Positions 7,718 to 17,920 of a DNA stretch of 64,000 nucleotides are shown here, piece after piece. The translations under genes and the position numbers were made by a program. The number at the start of each line of letters is the position of its first letter. The stretch's first letter is position 1. Origin of the DNA: Mycolicibacterium parafortuitum (GTDB taxonomy: Bacteria; Actinomycetota; Actinomycetes; Mycobacteriales; Mycobacteriaceae); the NCBI RefSeq assembly GCF_010725485.1, contig NZ_AP022598.1:3782001-3846000 (forward strand), given 5' to 3'. Below the pieces are notes generated by a model, which worked only from the letters and a program-made list of their open reading frames with translations, made no database searches and had not been told where the DNA came from.

Positions 7718-8791
7718 ATGAAGTTCGGCGTCTTTATCCTCGGCGACAAGCCCAACCACCTCACCGACGAAGAGGTTTTCGCCAACGTTCTGGAGGAGGC
7801 TCGGTGGGCCGAGGAACTCGGCTATGACCAGGTATGGCTTGCAGAGCACCACTTTTCGCCATACGGCATGCTGGCGGATCTGCCTCTGGTCGCCGCCGCC
7901 ATCGCCGCCCAGACCGACCGCATCCGGATCGGCACCGCCTGCATGGTGGCCCCGTTCCACAATCCGATCCAACTGGCCGAGCGCATCGCGATGGTCGACG
8001 TGTTGTCGGGTGGCCGGTTCGATGCCGGTTTCGGGCGCGGCTACCAGGCGCATGAGTTCAAGGGCTTCGGGATCCCGATGGACGAGGCGACCGGCCGCTA
8101 TTCCGAGTGTGTGGAGATCGTGAATGCGTTGCTCACCCAGGAGAACGTGAGTTACGAGGGCAAGTACTTCACCATCGACGACGCCACGGTGTACCCGCGG
8201 CCCGTGCAGCAGCCGGTCCCGGTGTGGGGAACGGTGATGAAGACGCCGTCGAGCTTCGAGTGGCTGGCGGACAAAGGTTTTGGGGCCATCATCGGCAACC
8301 CCTACACGGTCGACCCCGACCTGCAAGGTGCTCTCGACATCTATCTGGAGACCCAAGCCAAGAAGGGGCTCGAGGCCGCCACCGAGAACGTCTGGGCGCT
8401 GCTCAACGCGTTCTGCCATGTCGACGACGACTTCGCGCGCACCTACCCACGGGAGAGCGTCGAATTGTCGATCGAGCGCCACCGGGCGTACTCGAACCCG
8501 TTCGAGCGCGGCGGCGAGATTCCTGCGGACTACAAGGCGTACTCGGACTGGTTCGACAAGCACGACAAGCAGAGTTACGAACAGGTCCTCAACTCCCACC
8601 TGACCCTGATGGGCAATCCCGACCGCATCATCGAGAAGATGCGCACCGTCGTGGACATGGGCTGGCGCAACATCATGTTGCGGATGTCGCGCGGCGGAGC
8701 GATGGACCGAGCGAAGGTCTACGACTCGATGAAGTTGTTCGCCCAAGAGGTGATCCCGGCGGCCGTCGAACTCGCGGCAGCACCGGCTTGA
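7718..8791 (+). CDS. LLM-class flavin-dependent monooxygenase/oxidoreductase (luciferase-like)
   Basis: This 357-aa protein has the bacterial-luciferase-like TIM barrel: MKFGVFILGDKPNH, EELGYDQVWLAEHHF, TDRIRIGTACMVAPFHNP, LSGGRFDAGFGRGY and VWGTVMKTP. LLM enzymes use reduced FMN or F420 for oxygenation or hydride transfer; the cofactor cannot be told from sequence alone, and mycobacteria use both. A good AGGAG site precedes the ATG. It opens a plus-strand operon of five overlapping genes ending at 12249. It could hydroxylate the substrate or carry out a Baeyer-Villiger-like oxidation; this is inference. Confidence 0.9.
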   Translation: MKFGVFILGDKPNHLTDEEVFANVLEEARWAEELGYDQVWLAEHHFSPYGMLADLPLVAAAIAAQTDRIRIGTACMVAPFHNPIQLAERIAMVDVLSGGRFDAGFGRGYQAHEFKGFGIPMDEATGRYSECVEIVNALLTQENVSYEGKYFTIDDATVYPRPVQQPVPVWGTVMKTPSSFEWLADKGFGAIIGNPYTVDPDLQGALDIYLETQAKKGLEAATENVWALLNAFCHVDDDFARTYPRESVELSIERHRAYSNPFERGGEIPADYKAYSDWFDKHDKQSYEQVLNSHLTLMGNPDRIIEKMRTVVDMGWRNIMLRMSRGGAMDRAKVYDSMKLFAQEVIPAAVELAAAPA

Positions 8792-10284
8792 ACACTCTTC
8801 TGCAGTCCAGGCTGCGCACGATCCCTACGCTGGACCGCGACGCACCGGCCATCGAGCACTGCGGCGAATGGACCTCGTGGGGCGCGCTCGACGACATCGC
8901 CTGCGGCGTCGAGGCGTGTCTGGCCGAGGCGGGGTTGGGCACCGGTGCGCGCGTTGCCGTGGTCCTGCACAACCGGCCCGCGGTGGTCGGGTCGCTCATC
9001 GGGGTGCTGCGGGCCGGCGCGACGGTCGTCACGGTGAACGGGTCCTCCGGGGACGCCGGAGTGGCCGCCGACCTCGCCGAGGTCACGCCGGACGCGGTCG
9101 TCGCGCTGGAGACGGATTGGCGGCGAACGGGTTTCGCTGGCTCGGCGCCGGGTGCGCTCGGTATCGAGATCACGCACGCACCCGCGGAAGTGAGAGTGCG
9201 GTCCGGCGTCGCGCCTGCGGGGCCGGGTCCGGTCCCGGACGCGCGCGGCGGCGTCGCGGTGGAGATGCTGACCAGCGGGACCACCGGGCCGCCGAAAAGG
9301 ATTCCGTTGTCGTACCGGGCATTCGACGAAACCCTCACGGCGGCGGGAGAGCATTATTCGAGTTCCGGTGACGATGCCGTGCGGCTTCGTACCGGGGTCG
9401 CCCTGGTCAGTTCACCGCTGGTGCACATGTCCGGTCTCTTCCGCACGTTGCTCAACATCTGCCAGGGACGCAGGATCGTGCTGTTGGAGCGGTTCCGGGT
9501 GCCCGACTTCGTCGATGCGGTACGCCGGCACAGGCCTCGCGCCGTCAGCCTGGTGCCGTCGGCACTCGCGATGGTGCTCGACGCCGACGTCGATCCGGAG
9601 GTCTTCGCCGGGGTGCAGGTGGTCACGTCGGGGACCGCGCACCTGCCGGTGCAGGTTCAGGAGGCGTTCGAGCAGCGTTACGGTGTCGCGGTGCTGCCGT
9701 CCTACGGCGCAACCGAATTCGCCGGCGGTGTGGCGGGATGGAACCTTGCCCTGCACCGGGAGTGGGCGCAGCTCAAGCGCGGCAGTGTCGGCCGAGCTCA
9801 GCGTGGACGGCAGATCCGCATCACGTCACTGGAGGACGACGGCGAGGTGGCGCCGGGGGTGCAGGGCCGCATCGAGGTGCGCACCGGCACCGGTGACTGG
9901 GTGAGAACCACCGATCTCGGCCGTCTCGACGCCGACGGCTTTCTGTACGTCGACGGACGCACCGACGACGTGATCGTTCGTGGCGGCTTCAAGGTGACAC
10001 CCGCGGTCGTGGTGGAGGCGTTGCGCAGTCACCCGGCTGTGCGCGATGCCGGCGTCACCGGCTTGCCCGACCGACGCCTCGGCGCGGTACCGGTCGCCGC
10101 CGTGGAACTGGTCAGGGGCGCCAGTGCCGACAGTGACGACCTTCTGGACTACCTGCGCGAACGGCTGACCCGCTATCAGGTGCCCGCCAAGCTGATCGTC
10201 GTCGACGAACTCCCACGGACCGCGTCGCTGAAGGTCAGCCAGCCCGCCCTGCGGGAACTGTTCACCGAGGAGGTCACTGCGTGA
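8788..10284 (+). CDS. Acyl-CoA synthetase (ANL superfamily), TTG start
   Basis: This 498-aa ligase has the ATP loop EMLTSGTTGPPKRIPLSY, adenylate motif SYGATEFAGG, hinge region RTTDLGRLDADGF with VDGRTDDVIVRGG, and catalytic lysine in TASLKVSQPAL. It starts at a TTG (8788) that overlaps the LLM stop as TTGA; an open frame continues upstream to 8107, but that part lies over the LLM gene and is shadow. The N-terminus NTLLQSRLRTIPTL leads straight into the ligase fold. It is shorter than the ligase at 2936 and not closely similar to it, so a different acid is likely. It also overlaps the next gene by 4 nt. Confidence 0.92.
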   Translation: MNTLLQSRLRTIPTLDRDAPAIEHCGEWTSWGALDDIACGVEACLAEAGLGTGARVAVVLHNRPAVVGSLIGVLRAGATVVTVNGSSGDAGVAADLAEVTPDAVVALETDWRRTGFAGSAPGALGIEITHAPAEVRVRSGVAPAGPGPVPDARGGVAVEMLTSGTTGPPKRIPLSYRAFDETLTAAGEHYSSSGDDAVRLRTGVALVSSPLVHMSGLFRTLLNICQGRRIVLLERFRVPDFVDAVRRHRPRAVSLVPSALAMVLDADVDPEVFAGVQVVTSGTAHLPVQVQEAFEQRYGVAVLPSYGATEFAGGVAGWNLALHREWAQLKRGSVGRAQRGRQIRITSLEDDGEVAPGVQGRIEVRTGTGDWVRTTDLGRLDADGFLYVDGRTDDVIVRGGFKVTPAVVVEALRSHPAVRDAGVTGLPDRRLGAVPVAAVELVRGASADSDDLLDYLRERLTRYQVPAKLIVVDELPRTASLKVSQPALRELFTEEVTA

Positions 10285-11447
10285 CAGTGCGAGGATCGGC
10301 CGCTGTCGTCGGGGTTGCCGACGTGGTGTCGCCCGACGGCGTCATCGACGTCCCGCTGCGTGAATTGGAAGCTCAGGTGATCCGGGCCGCGCTCGACGAC
10401 GCGGGCCTGACGCTGCGCGATGTCGACGGATTGTGTACCTGCACCGGCGGCACCCTGATGCACTCGGTCGAGCTGGCCGAATACCTGGGCATCACACCGA
10501 GATTCACCGATGCCACGCAGACCGGGGGCGCCAGCTACGGACTCTACGTCGAGCATGCCGCCGCGGCGATCGCGGCCGGGATGGCCGAGACCGTCGTCAT
10601 CGTGTACGCGTCGACTCCCCGCGCTGCGCGCAAACGCGGAGAGAAGGGCCTCGGCGTGTTCGCCACCCCGGAGCGCCTCGAGTGGGAGACACCCCACGGC
10701 GTCATGCTGCCGATCAGCGCCTACGCACTGGCGGCCAATCGCCACATGGCCCAGTTCGGCACGACCGCCGAGCAGCTCGCGCAGATCGCCGTCGACACCA
10801 GGACGTGGGCGACCCGAAACCCGCGGGCCCACCTGCGGGACGCGATCACCGTCGACGATGTGCTCGGATCCGGTTTTCTCGCCGAGCCGATGCACAAACT
10901 CGAATGCTGTCTGGTCACCGACGGCGCCGCGGCGATCGTGGTCACCAGCGCCGAGCGTGCCCGCAGCTCGGCCAAGCCCGCCGCGTACGTGCTGGGTGCC
11001 GCATCTGCGGCATCGCACGCGATGATCTCGCAGATGCCCGACCTCACGGTCACCCCGGGTGCAGTCTCGGGTCCGGCGGCATTCGCCGCCGCGGGCCTGA
11101 CCCCCGCCGACGTGGACGTCGTCGAGCTCTACGACTCGTTCACCATCACTGTGCTGCTCGCCCTGGAGGATCTCGGGTTCTGTGCCAAGGGCGAGGGCGG
11201 CCCGTTCGCCGGCGGCGGTGCGTTGGCGCCCGGCGGTGCGCTGCCGGGACAGACCACCGGCGGTGGGCTCGCGTACACCCACCCGGGGGCGTTTGGTGCG
11301 TTCCTGCTGGTCGAGGCGACTCGCCAGTTGCGGGGTGAGTGCGCGGACCGCCAGGTGGCCGATGCGGACATCGCCCTGGCGCACGGCACCGGCGGTGTGC
11401 TCTCGGCGACGTCTACGGTGATCCTGGGAACGGAGGCCACCCTGTGA
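10281..11447 (+). CDS. Thiolase-fold lipid-transfer-type protein lacking the nucleophilic Cys (candidate retro-aldolase)
   Basis: This 388-aa protein has a thiolase-superfamily layout (LRELEAQVIRAALDDAGLTL, AAAAIAAGMAETVVIVYAS, VDVVELYDSFTITVL, GGGLAYTHPGAFGAF). Where thiolases have the Cys of NxxCATG, it reads DATQTGGASYG, so the nucleophile is missing by eye. Related mycobacterial Ltp proteins work with a DUF35 partner as retro-aldolases that remove short side chains from steroid CoA esters. The adjacent DUF35 gene (4-nt overlap) supports that role here. The start is GTG at 10281, overlapping the ligase stop. A C-C cleaving aldolase is inferred; classical thiolysis is unlikely. Confidence 0.85.
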   Translation: MTVRGSAAVVGVADVVSPDGVIDVPLRELEAQVIRAALDDAGLTLRDVDGLCTCTGGTLMHSVELAEYLGITPRFTDATQTGGASYGLYVEHAAAAIAAGMAETVVIVYASTPRAARKRGEKGLGVFATPERLEWETPHGVMLPISAYALAANRHMAQFGTTAEQLAQIAVDTRTWATRNPRAHLRDAITVDDVLGSGFLAEPMHKLECCLVTDGAAAIVVTSAERARSSAKPAAYVLGAASAASHAMISQMPDLTVTPGAVSGPAAFAAAGLTPADVDVVELYDSFTITVLLALEDLGFCAKGEGGPFAGGGALAPGGALPGQTTGGGLAYTHPGAFGAFLLVEATRQLRGECADRQVADADIALAHGTGGVLSATSTVILGTEATL

Positions 11448-11848
11448 GCGGCGATCAGCCCACCATCCCGGTGCCCGAGCCGACGACGGTGTCCGCACCG
11501 TTCTGGGATGCCACCCGCGAGCGGGAACTGCAGATGCAGCGGTGCTCGGACTGCAGTCGGCTGGTGTGGTATCCGCGGTTCGCGTGCCCGCACTGCGGAC
11601 ACGACCACCTGAGCTGGGAGCGGTTGTCCGGGCAGGGAGTGGTCTATGCGGTCAGTGTGCACCATCGGCCCGCGTTGCCCGCCCTGGCCGACCGCGTGCC
11701 CTACTCGGTGGTCCTGGTCGATCTGGTCGAGGGCGCGCGGATGATGGGCACCGTGTTCGGCGCCCCACCGGTCGTCGGCGACAGCGTGACGGTGGCGTGG
11801 ACTGCGCTGCCCGACGGCCGCCATCTGCCGCACTTCGAGCCGGCATGA
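11444..11848 (+). CDS. DUF35 OB-fold protein with zinc ribbon (partner of thiolase-fold protein)
   Basis: This 134-aa protein has a rubredoxin-like zinc ribbon (CSDC at about residues 31-34, CPHC at about 45-48) followed by an OB-fold domain (GQGVVYAVSVHHRPALPA, VPYSVVLVDLVEGARMMG). DUF35 proteins bind the acyl-CoA and complement thiolase-like or aldolase partners. The GTG start at 11444 overlaps the thiolase-fold gene by 4 nt, as expected for subunits of one complex. All four zinc cysteines are present, in contrast to the shortened homologue at 38586-38825. Confidence 0.9.
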   Translation: MSGDQPTIPVPEPTTVSAPFWDATRERELQMQRCSDCSRLVWYPRFACPHCGHDHLSWERLSGQGVVYAVSVHHRPALPALADRVPYSVVLVDLVEGARMMGTVFGAPPVVGDSVTVAWTALPDGRHLPHFEPA

Positions 11849-12249
11849 GCGGCGAGACGGAGTTGTACCGGCGCCGCGAGGCGCTGGTCCTGCGCCACGT
11901 GGCCGGTGAGAACGACCGCGATCTGGAAGCGATCATGGCCACCTTCGCCCATCCCCGGTACGAGATCGTGCCCAGCGGCGCGGTGTACGACGGCGACGAG
12001 GCGGTCCGGCAGATGATCGTTCAGCAGTGGGAGCAGCTGCCGAGAATGCACTACACCGCCGAGGGCGTGTTCCATGCCGCGGACGGTCTGGTCGTCGAGA
12101 CCCGCACCACCTGTCCGGGAACCGCGTTCGACATGCTCAGTATCAACGTGTTCGGGTTCGCCGGCGAGGCACTCGTCCTGGAGCGGTGCTACTTCGACCG
12201 CATGCTGTTCGCCGCGGAACTCGAGAAGGCGACAAGAATGCACGATTGA
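11845..12249 (+). CDS. SnoaL/NTF2-like protein
   Basis: This 134-aa protein (MSGETELYRRREALVLRHVA) is a single NTF2-fold domain with AHPRYEIVPSGAVYDGDEAV and INVFGFAGEALVLERCYFDR, matching the polyketide-cyclase-like SnoaL group. The ATG overlaps the DUF35 stop by 4 nt and it is the last gene of the operon from 7718. It may act on the aldol-cleavage product or as an isomerase/hydratase; no catalytic residues can be assigned with confidence. Confidence 0.75.
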   Translation: MSGETELYRRREALVLRHVAGENDRDLEAIMATFAHPRYEIVPSGAVYDGDEAVRQMIVQQWEQLPRMHYTAEGVFHAADGLVVETRTTCPGTAFDMLSINVFGFAGEALVLERCYFDRMLFAAELEKATRMHD

Positions 12250-12268
12250 ACACGGGACGTTCTATTGT
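12239..12268 (+). promoter_or_regulatory. Promoter/operator before the E1 gene (GAAC-N7-GTTC)
   Basis: TTGAAC (12246-12251) is followed by ACGGGAC and GTTC (12259-12262), a perfect GAAC-N7-GTTC, then TATTG. TCTATTGT could serve as -10. The left part overlaps the end of the SnoaL gene. The start codon lies 38 nt after the right arm, with a GAGGAG site between. Confidence 0.6.
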
Positions 12269-12299
12269 AGAAGTTCGTCGCCCCTGCCGAGGAGTATGG

Positions 12300-14321
12300 A
12301 TGTCAACCCAGTTGGACACCGCGCCGTCGTCGTCACCCGGCGATCACGCACTGGCTCTGTATGAGTTGATGAGCAAGGTCCATCACGGCGACAAACGGGT
12401 TCGCAAGGCGCTGTCCTCGGGCGAGGCGGCGATGAGCTACTGGCCGGTGGACGGCCACGAGGCGATGTCGGCGGGAGCGATGCTGGCCCTGGCCGACGAC
12501 GATCAACTCGTCACCACCTACCGCGGTCTGGGTGACGTGCTGGCCAAGGGCGTCGATCTGCGGGGGTATTTCGCCGAGATCCTCGGCCGGCGCGACGGCC
12601 TGTCGCGCGGGAAGGCCGGCGCGATGGGCATCTACGACCCCGATCACGGCATCGCGTGGACCACCGGCATCGTCGGCGCGGGACCGCTGATCGCCAACGG
12701 GGTGGCGCTGGCGGCCGCGCGTCGCGGCACCGGACAGGTGGTGCTCGTCAGCTTCGGTGACGGTGCGACCAGCATCGGCTACGTCCATGAGGCGATGAAC
12801 ATGGCCGCGCTGTGGTCGTTGCCGGTGATCTTCTTCTGCCAGAACAACTCCTGGGCGGAGGGGACATCGATCGAGCGCTACACCCACACCTCCCGGCTCT
12901 CCGATCGCGCGTCGGGCTACGGGATGCCGGGGACCACGGTCGACGGCACCGATCCGGGCGCGGTGTTCGATGCGGTGGCCGCGGCCGCCGAGCGCGCCCG
13001 GGCCGGGCAGGGACCGTCCTTTGTCGAGGCGGTGGCCTACCGGCTCCAGGGGCACTACTTCGGGGACGCGATGGGCTACGCCGACCCCGAGGTGTTGGCC
13101 GCCAAACGCGCCGACCCGCCGTTCGCGAAGTACCGCAGGTGGCTCATCGATGACGGCGTGGCGACCGCCGAGCAACTCACGGACATCGACGACCGGATCA
13201 GCGCGGAACTGGAGGAGGCGTTCGCCGCGGCGGTCGCCTCGGACCCGCCTGCACCCGAGGAGCTGGCCCGAGATGTGTTCGCCGGCAACGGGGGAGAGTT
13301 CTCCGCAGCGGAGCATCAACCGGTTGTTGCGCCAACCGGTGACACCGAGGAACTCGGACTGGTACAGGCGATCAACCGCACTCTCGACCGCGCGATGGCC
13401 GCCGATGAGTCGATCATCCTGCTCGGCGAGGACATCGGGGACCGCTCCGGCGGCGGCATGTTCAAAGTGACCGCGGGCCTGTCGGCCATGTACGGCGAGG
13501 ACCGCGTCCTCGACACGCCGATTGCCGAGTCATCGATCATCGGTGCGGCCATCGGCGCCTCGCTGGCGGGGTTGCGGCCGGTTGCCGAACTGATGTTCAT
13601 GGACTTCCTCGGTGTGGCGATGGACCAGATCGCCAACCATGCCGCGAAGGTGCGCTACATGTCCGGTGGCCGCCAGAGCGCTCCACTGGTGATCCGGACG
13701 ATGGTGGGAATGGCCGCGGGCCCCCAGCACTCACAGGCCTTCGAGGCATGGGCGATGCACACCCCCGGCCTGAAGGTGGTGTGGCCGAGCACCGCGGCCG
13801 ACGCGGTCGGTCTGCTCAATTCCTGCCTGGCCGACGAGGATCCGTGCCTGTTCGTGGAATCGATGAAGCTCTACTACGGCGGTGGCCGGGGACCGGTTCC
13901 GCTCGACGACTATGTCATCCCGCTCGGTCAGGCAGACATCAAACGCGATGGCACCGATGTCACGATCGTCACGTACGGCGTGATGGTGCATGCGGCCCTT
14001 GAGACGGCCGAGCAACTTAGTACCGACGGTGTCTCGGTCGAGGTGGTCGACCTGCGCACGCTGGTGCCGTTGGACCTGCCCACCGTCCTCGCCTCGGTGC
14101 GCCGCACCCGCCGGTTGATCGTCGCGCACGAGTCCGTCGGATTCTGCGGTCCGGGTGCCGAGATCGCCGCTGCCGTCGGCACCGAGTTGTTCGGCGTCCT
14201 CGACGCACCGATTCAACGGGTCGCGGGCACCTACACGCCGGTGCCGCGCGCTGCCACCCTCGAGGCGGCGTGTCGGCCCGGCGCCGCGCAGTTGATCGAC
14301 GCCGTCAGGAGGATCGTGTGA
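12300..14321 (+). CDS. 2-oxoacid dehydrogenase E1, alpha-beta fusion (thiamine diphosphate)
   Basis: This 673-aa protein joins the E1 alpha and beta subunits of acetoin/branched-chain-type 2-oxoacid dehydrogenases. The alpha half has TTYRGLGDVLAKG and the ThDP-binding motif beginning GDGATSIGYVHEAMN and ending CQNNSWAEGTS. The beta half, from about residue 350, has LLGEDIGDRSGGG, TPIAESSIIGAAIGASLAG, the segment VGMAAGPQHSQAFEAW and a C-terminal transketolase-type domain. It would decarboxylate a 2-oxo acid and reductively acylate a lipoyl group. A GAGGAG site precedes the ATG at 12300; an upstream in-frame extension to 12027 is shadow. The next gene is a free lipoyl domain. No E2 acyltransferase core or E3 gene is seen in the window. 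Confidence 0.92.
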   Translation: MSTQLDTAPSSSPGDHALALYELMSKVHHGDKRVRKALSSGEAAMSYWPVDGHEAMSAGAMLALADDDQLVTTYRGLGDVLAKGVDLRGYFAEILGRRDGLSRGKAGAMGIYDPDHGIAWTTGIVGAGPLIANGVALAAARRGTGQVVLVSFGDGATSIGYVHEAMNMAALWSLPVIFFCQNNSWAEGTSIERYTHTSRLSDRASGYGMPGTTVDGTDPGAVFDAVAAAAERARAGQGPSFVEAVAYRLQGHYFGDAMGYADPEVLAAKRADPPFAKYRRWLIDDGVATAEQLTDIDDRISAELEEAFAAAVASDPPAPEELARDVFAGNGGEFSAAEHQPVVAPTGDTEELGLVQAINRTLDRAMAADESIILLGEDIGDRSGGGMFKVTAGLSAMYGEDRVLDTPIAESSIIGAAIGASLAGLRPVAELMFMDFLGVAMDQIANHAAKVRYMSGGRQSAPLVIRTMVGMAAGPQHSQAFEAWAMHTPGLKVVWPSTAADAVGLLNSCLADEDPCLFVESMKLYYGGGRGPVPLDDYVIPLGQADIKRDGTDVTIVTYGVMVHAALETAEQLSTDGVSVEVVDLRTLVPLDLPTVLASVRRTRRLIVAHESVGFCGPGAEIAAAVGTELFGVLDAPIQRVAGTYTPVPRAATLEAACRPGAAQLIDAVRRIV

Positions 14322-14545
14322 CCGAAGTCCGCATGCCCAAACCCGGTGATGCCATCACCGAGGCCGAGGTGACGAGCTTCCACGTCGAGGACGGTGCGAC
14401 GGTCGCCGAGGGTGATCTGCTGTACGCGTTGGCCACCGACAAGGTCGAGATGGACATCGAGGCACCCGCGTCGGGCACCGTGTCCTGGAAAATCGAGGAA
14501 GGCGGCACCTATCCCGTCGGCGAGCTGATCGCCGTCATCGCATGA
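14318..14545 (+). CDS. Stand-alone lipoyl domain protein
   Basis: This 75-aa protein is a lipoyl/biotinyl attachment domain: VTEVRMPKPGDAITEAEVTS, then GDLLYALATDKVEMDIEAPA with the modifiable lysine at residue 42 in the DKVEMDI motif, and GTYPVGELIAVIA. Normally this domain is fused to an E2 acyltransferase. Here it ends after a single domain, like a GcvH-type or free carrier. The GTG start at 14318 overlaps the E1 stop by 4 nt, so it is surely made with E1 and is the likely acceptor of its acyl group. Confidence 0.9.
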   Translation: MTEVRMPKPGDAITEAEVTSFHVEDGATVAEGDLLYALATDKVEMDIEAPASGTVSWKIEEGGTYPVGELIAVIA

Positions 14546-15381
14546 CCGAGCTGCCGACCGAGGTCGACCTCGGGGCCGAGGAACTTTCGGGCCGGATCGA
14601 CGGCGACACGTTGACCGTGACGATCAGCCGGCCGGAAAAGCGGAACGCGCTGACCGCCGACGGTTATCACGGCATCAAGCGGGCCGCGATGATCGTCGCC
14701 GACGAACCTGCCCTGAACTTCCTCGTCATCACCGGTTCGGGGGACGTGTTCTGCGCCGGCGGTGACATGAACGCCGTCGGAAACCCCGACCGGAAATGGG
14801 ACGCCTTCACCGAAGCCTACGACGGCACACCGTTCGAGACGCTCGGCAAGATCCCGAAGATCGTCGTGTGCGCGGTCAACGGACTGGCGCTCGGCGGAGG
14901 CCTGGTGATGACGCTCTACGCCGACCTGGTGCTCGCCTCGGACCGGGCCCGGCTACGGATACCGGACCTGACACGCGGAGTGTACGAGGCGTTCGTCGCT
15001 GCCCGGCTCCCGCAGCGGATCGGTACGCTGCGCGCCAATCACCTTGTCTACGGTAATGATTGGATCGACGCGGCCGAAGCCGAGCGTCTCGGCCTGGTGG
15101 GCAAGGTGGTCGCGCACGACGCGCTGGAGGCCGAAACCCGCGCCCTGCTCGACCGCGTGCGCAACACGGGCCCGGCGGCGCGCGCGGCGATGAAGCGGGA
15201 GATGGCCCGCCCCCTGCCATCGGTGGACGTGTCCGGATATTGGGCGTCGATAGGAACCGCCGAGCAGATCGAGGCGTTCACCGCGTTTCTGCAGAAGCGG
15301 TCACCCGAGTGGCCGACGGCATCCGATCGGGACGCCTTCGTTTCGACCCGCCGGCCCGCCTGGGCGCCGCGAGATTCCTGA
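14542..15381 (+). CDS. Enoyl-CoA hydratase/isomerase family protein
   Basis: This 279-aa crotonase has the oxyanion-hole segments FCAGGDMNAVG and LALGGGLVM. The canonical glutamates fall at Val (GGGLVMT) and Asp (RIPDLTRG) by eye, so it is probably not a simple hydratase. It has a longer C-terminal tail (WPTASDRDAFVSTRRPAWAP) than usual. The ATG overlaps the lipoyl-domain stop by 4 nt, tying it to the E1-lipoyl unit. Possible chemistries are double-bond isomerisation, thioester hydrolysis or C-C cleavage. Confidence 0.87.
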   Translation: MTELPTEVDLGAEELSGRIDGDTLTVTISRPEKRNALTADGYHGIKRAAMIVADEPALNFLVITGSGDVFCAGGDMNAVGNPDRKWDAFTEAYDGTPFETLGKIPKIVVCAVNGLALGGGLVMTLYADLVLASDRARLRIPDLTRGVYEAFVAARLPQRIGTLRANHLVYGNDWIDAAEAERLGLVGKVVAHDALEAETRALLDRVRNTGPAARAAMKREMARPLPSVDVSGYWASIGTAEQIEAFTAFLQKRSPEWPTASDRDAFVSTRRPAWAPRDS

Positions 15382-17161
<1,780 letters not shown>

Positions 17162-17165
<4 letters not shown>

Positions 17166-17920
17166 GCGGGGCCCCGATGGAGCCGATGGTTGTCGTCGAG
17201 GACCACGACGGCGTCGCCCTCATCCTGCTCAACCGTCCCGCTCAGCGGAACTCGCTTCGCTACGAGTCCTGGACTCAGCTGTCGGGTGCCCTCTCGGATG
17301 CCGCAGACGCGCGTGCCATCGTAATCGCCGGCGCAGAAGGCTTTTTCAGCGCCGGCGGTGATCTGAAAACCGGTCCGGCGCATGGCAGCGGTCCCATGGG
17401 TCCGGCCGGCCGCGTTGAGCACGCTCAGCACGTGATGGCGCAGCTGCGGGCCGTCCCGGTTCCGACGATCGCTGCCGTCGAAGGCGCCGCAGTCGGCCTC
17501 GGTTGGAGCCTTGCGCTGTCCTGCGACCTGGTGGTCGCCGCACGCGACGCCTTCTTCTCGGCGCCCTTCGTGGCCCGTGCGGTGGTCCCCGACGGCGGGC
17601 TGGCCTGGCGACTGACCCAACAGCTGGGGCGGCACCGGGCCTCGTCGCTGCTGCTCCGGGGCCACCGACTTTCCGCGCCGGACGCACACCGGCGGGGACT
17701 GGTCACCGACCTCGCCGAGCCCGGAGCCGCGGTGGACGACGCGCTCACGATCGCCGCCGAGATGGCGAGCGCGGACCCCGGAGCGGTCGAACTGACCAAG
17801 CGGCTCATCGCATCGGTGGAAGCGGCGCAGCTGGCGGCATTCGAACCGTTGGAGTTGGCGATCGCGACCGTGGCGCAGCAGCGCTCGGCCGCGGCCGCGG
17901 GACGCGCCGAGTTCGCCTAA
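17162..17920 (+). CDS. Enoyl-CoA hydratase/isomerase family protein
   Basis: This 252-aa crotonase has FFSAGGDLKTGPAHG, AAVGLGWSLALSCDLVVAAR and AVVPDGGLAWRL. The canonical Glu pair is replaced (Ser in GLGWS, Pro/Phe in SAPF), while the PDGG segment resembles isomerases of the PaaG/dienoyl-CoA group. The GTG at 17162 overlaps the previous stop by 4 nt; an ATG at 17177 is an alternative start. It is the last gene of its operon and its TAA overlaps the stop codon of the convergent ACAD gene (17917). Confidence 0.87.

Noticed and set aside
7631..8746. 371-codon minus-strand frame opposite the LLM gene
   Set aside because: Antisense of a clear luciferase-like protein; no motif of its own.
8107..8787. 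N-terminal extension of the acyl-CoA ligase
   Set aside because: It lies inside the LLM gene in another frame and has no ligase-like sequence; TTG at 8788 in a TTGA overlap is the better start.
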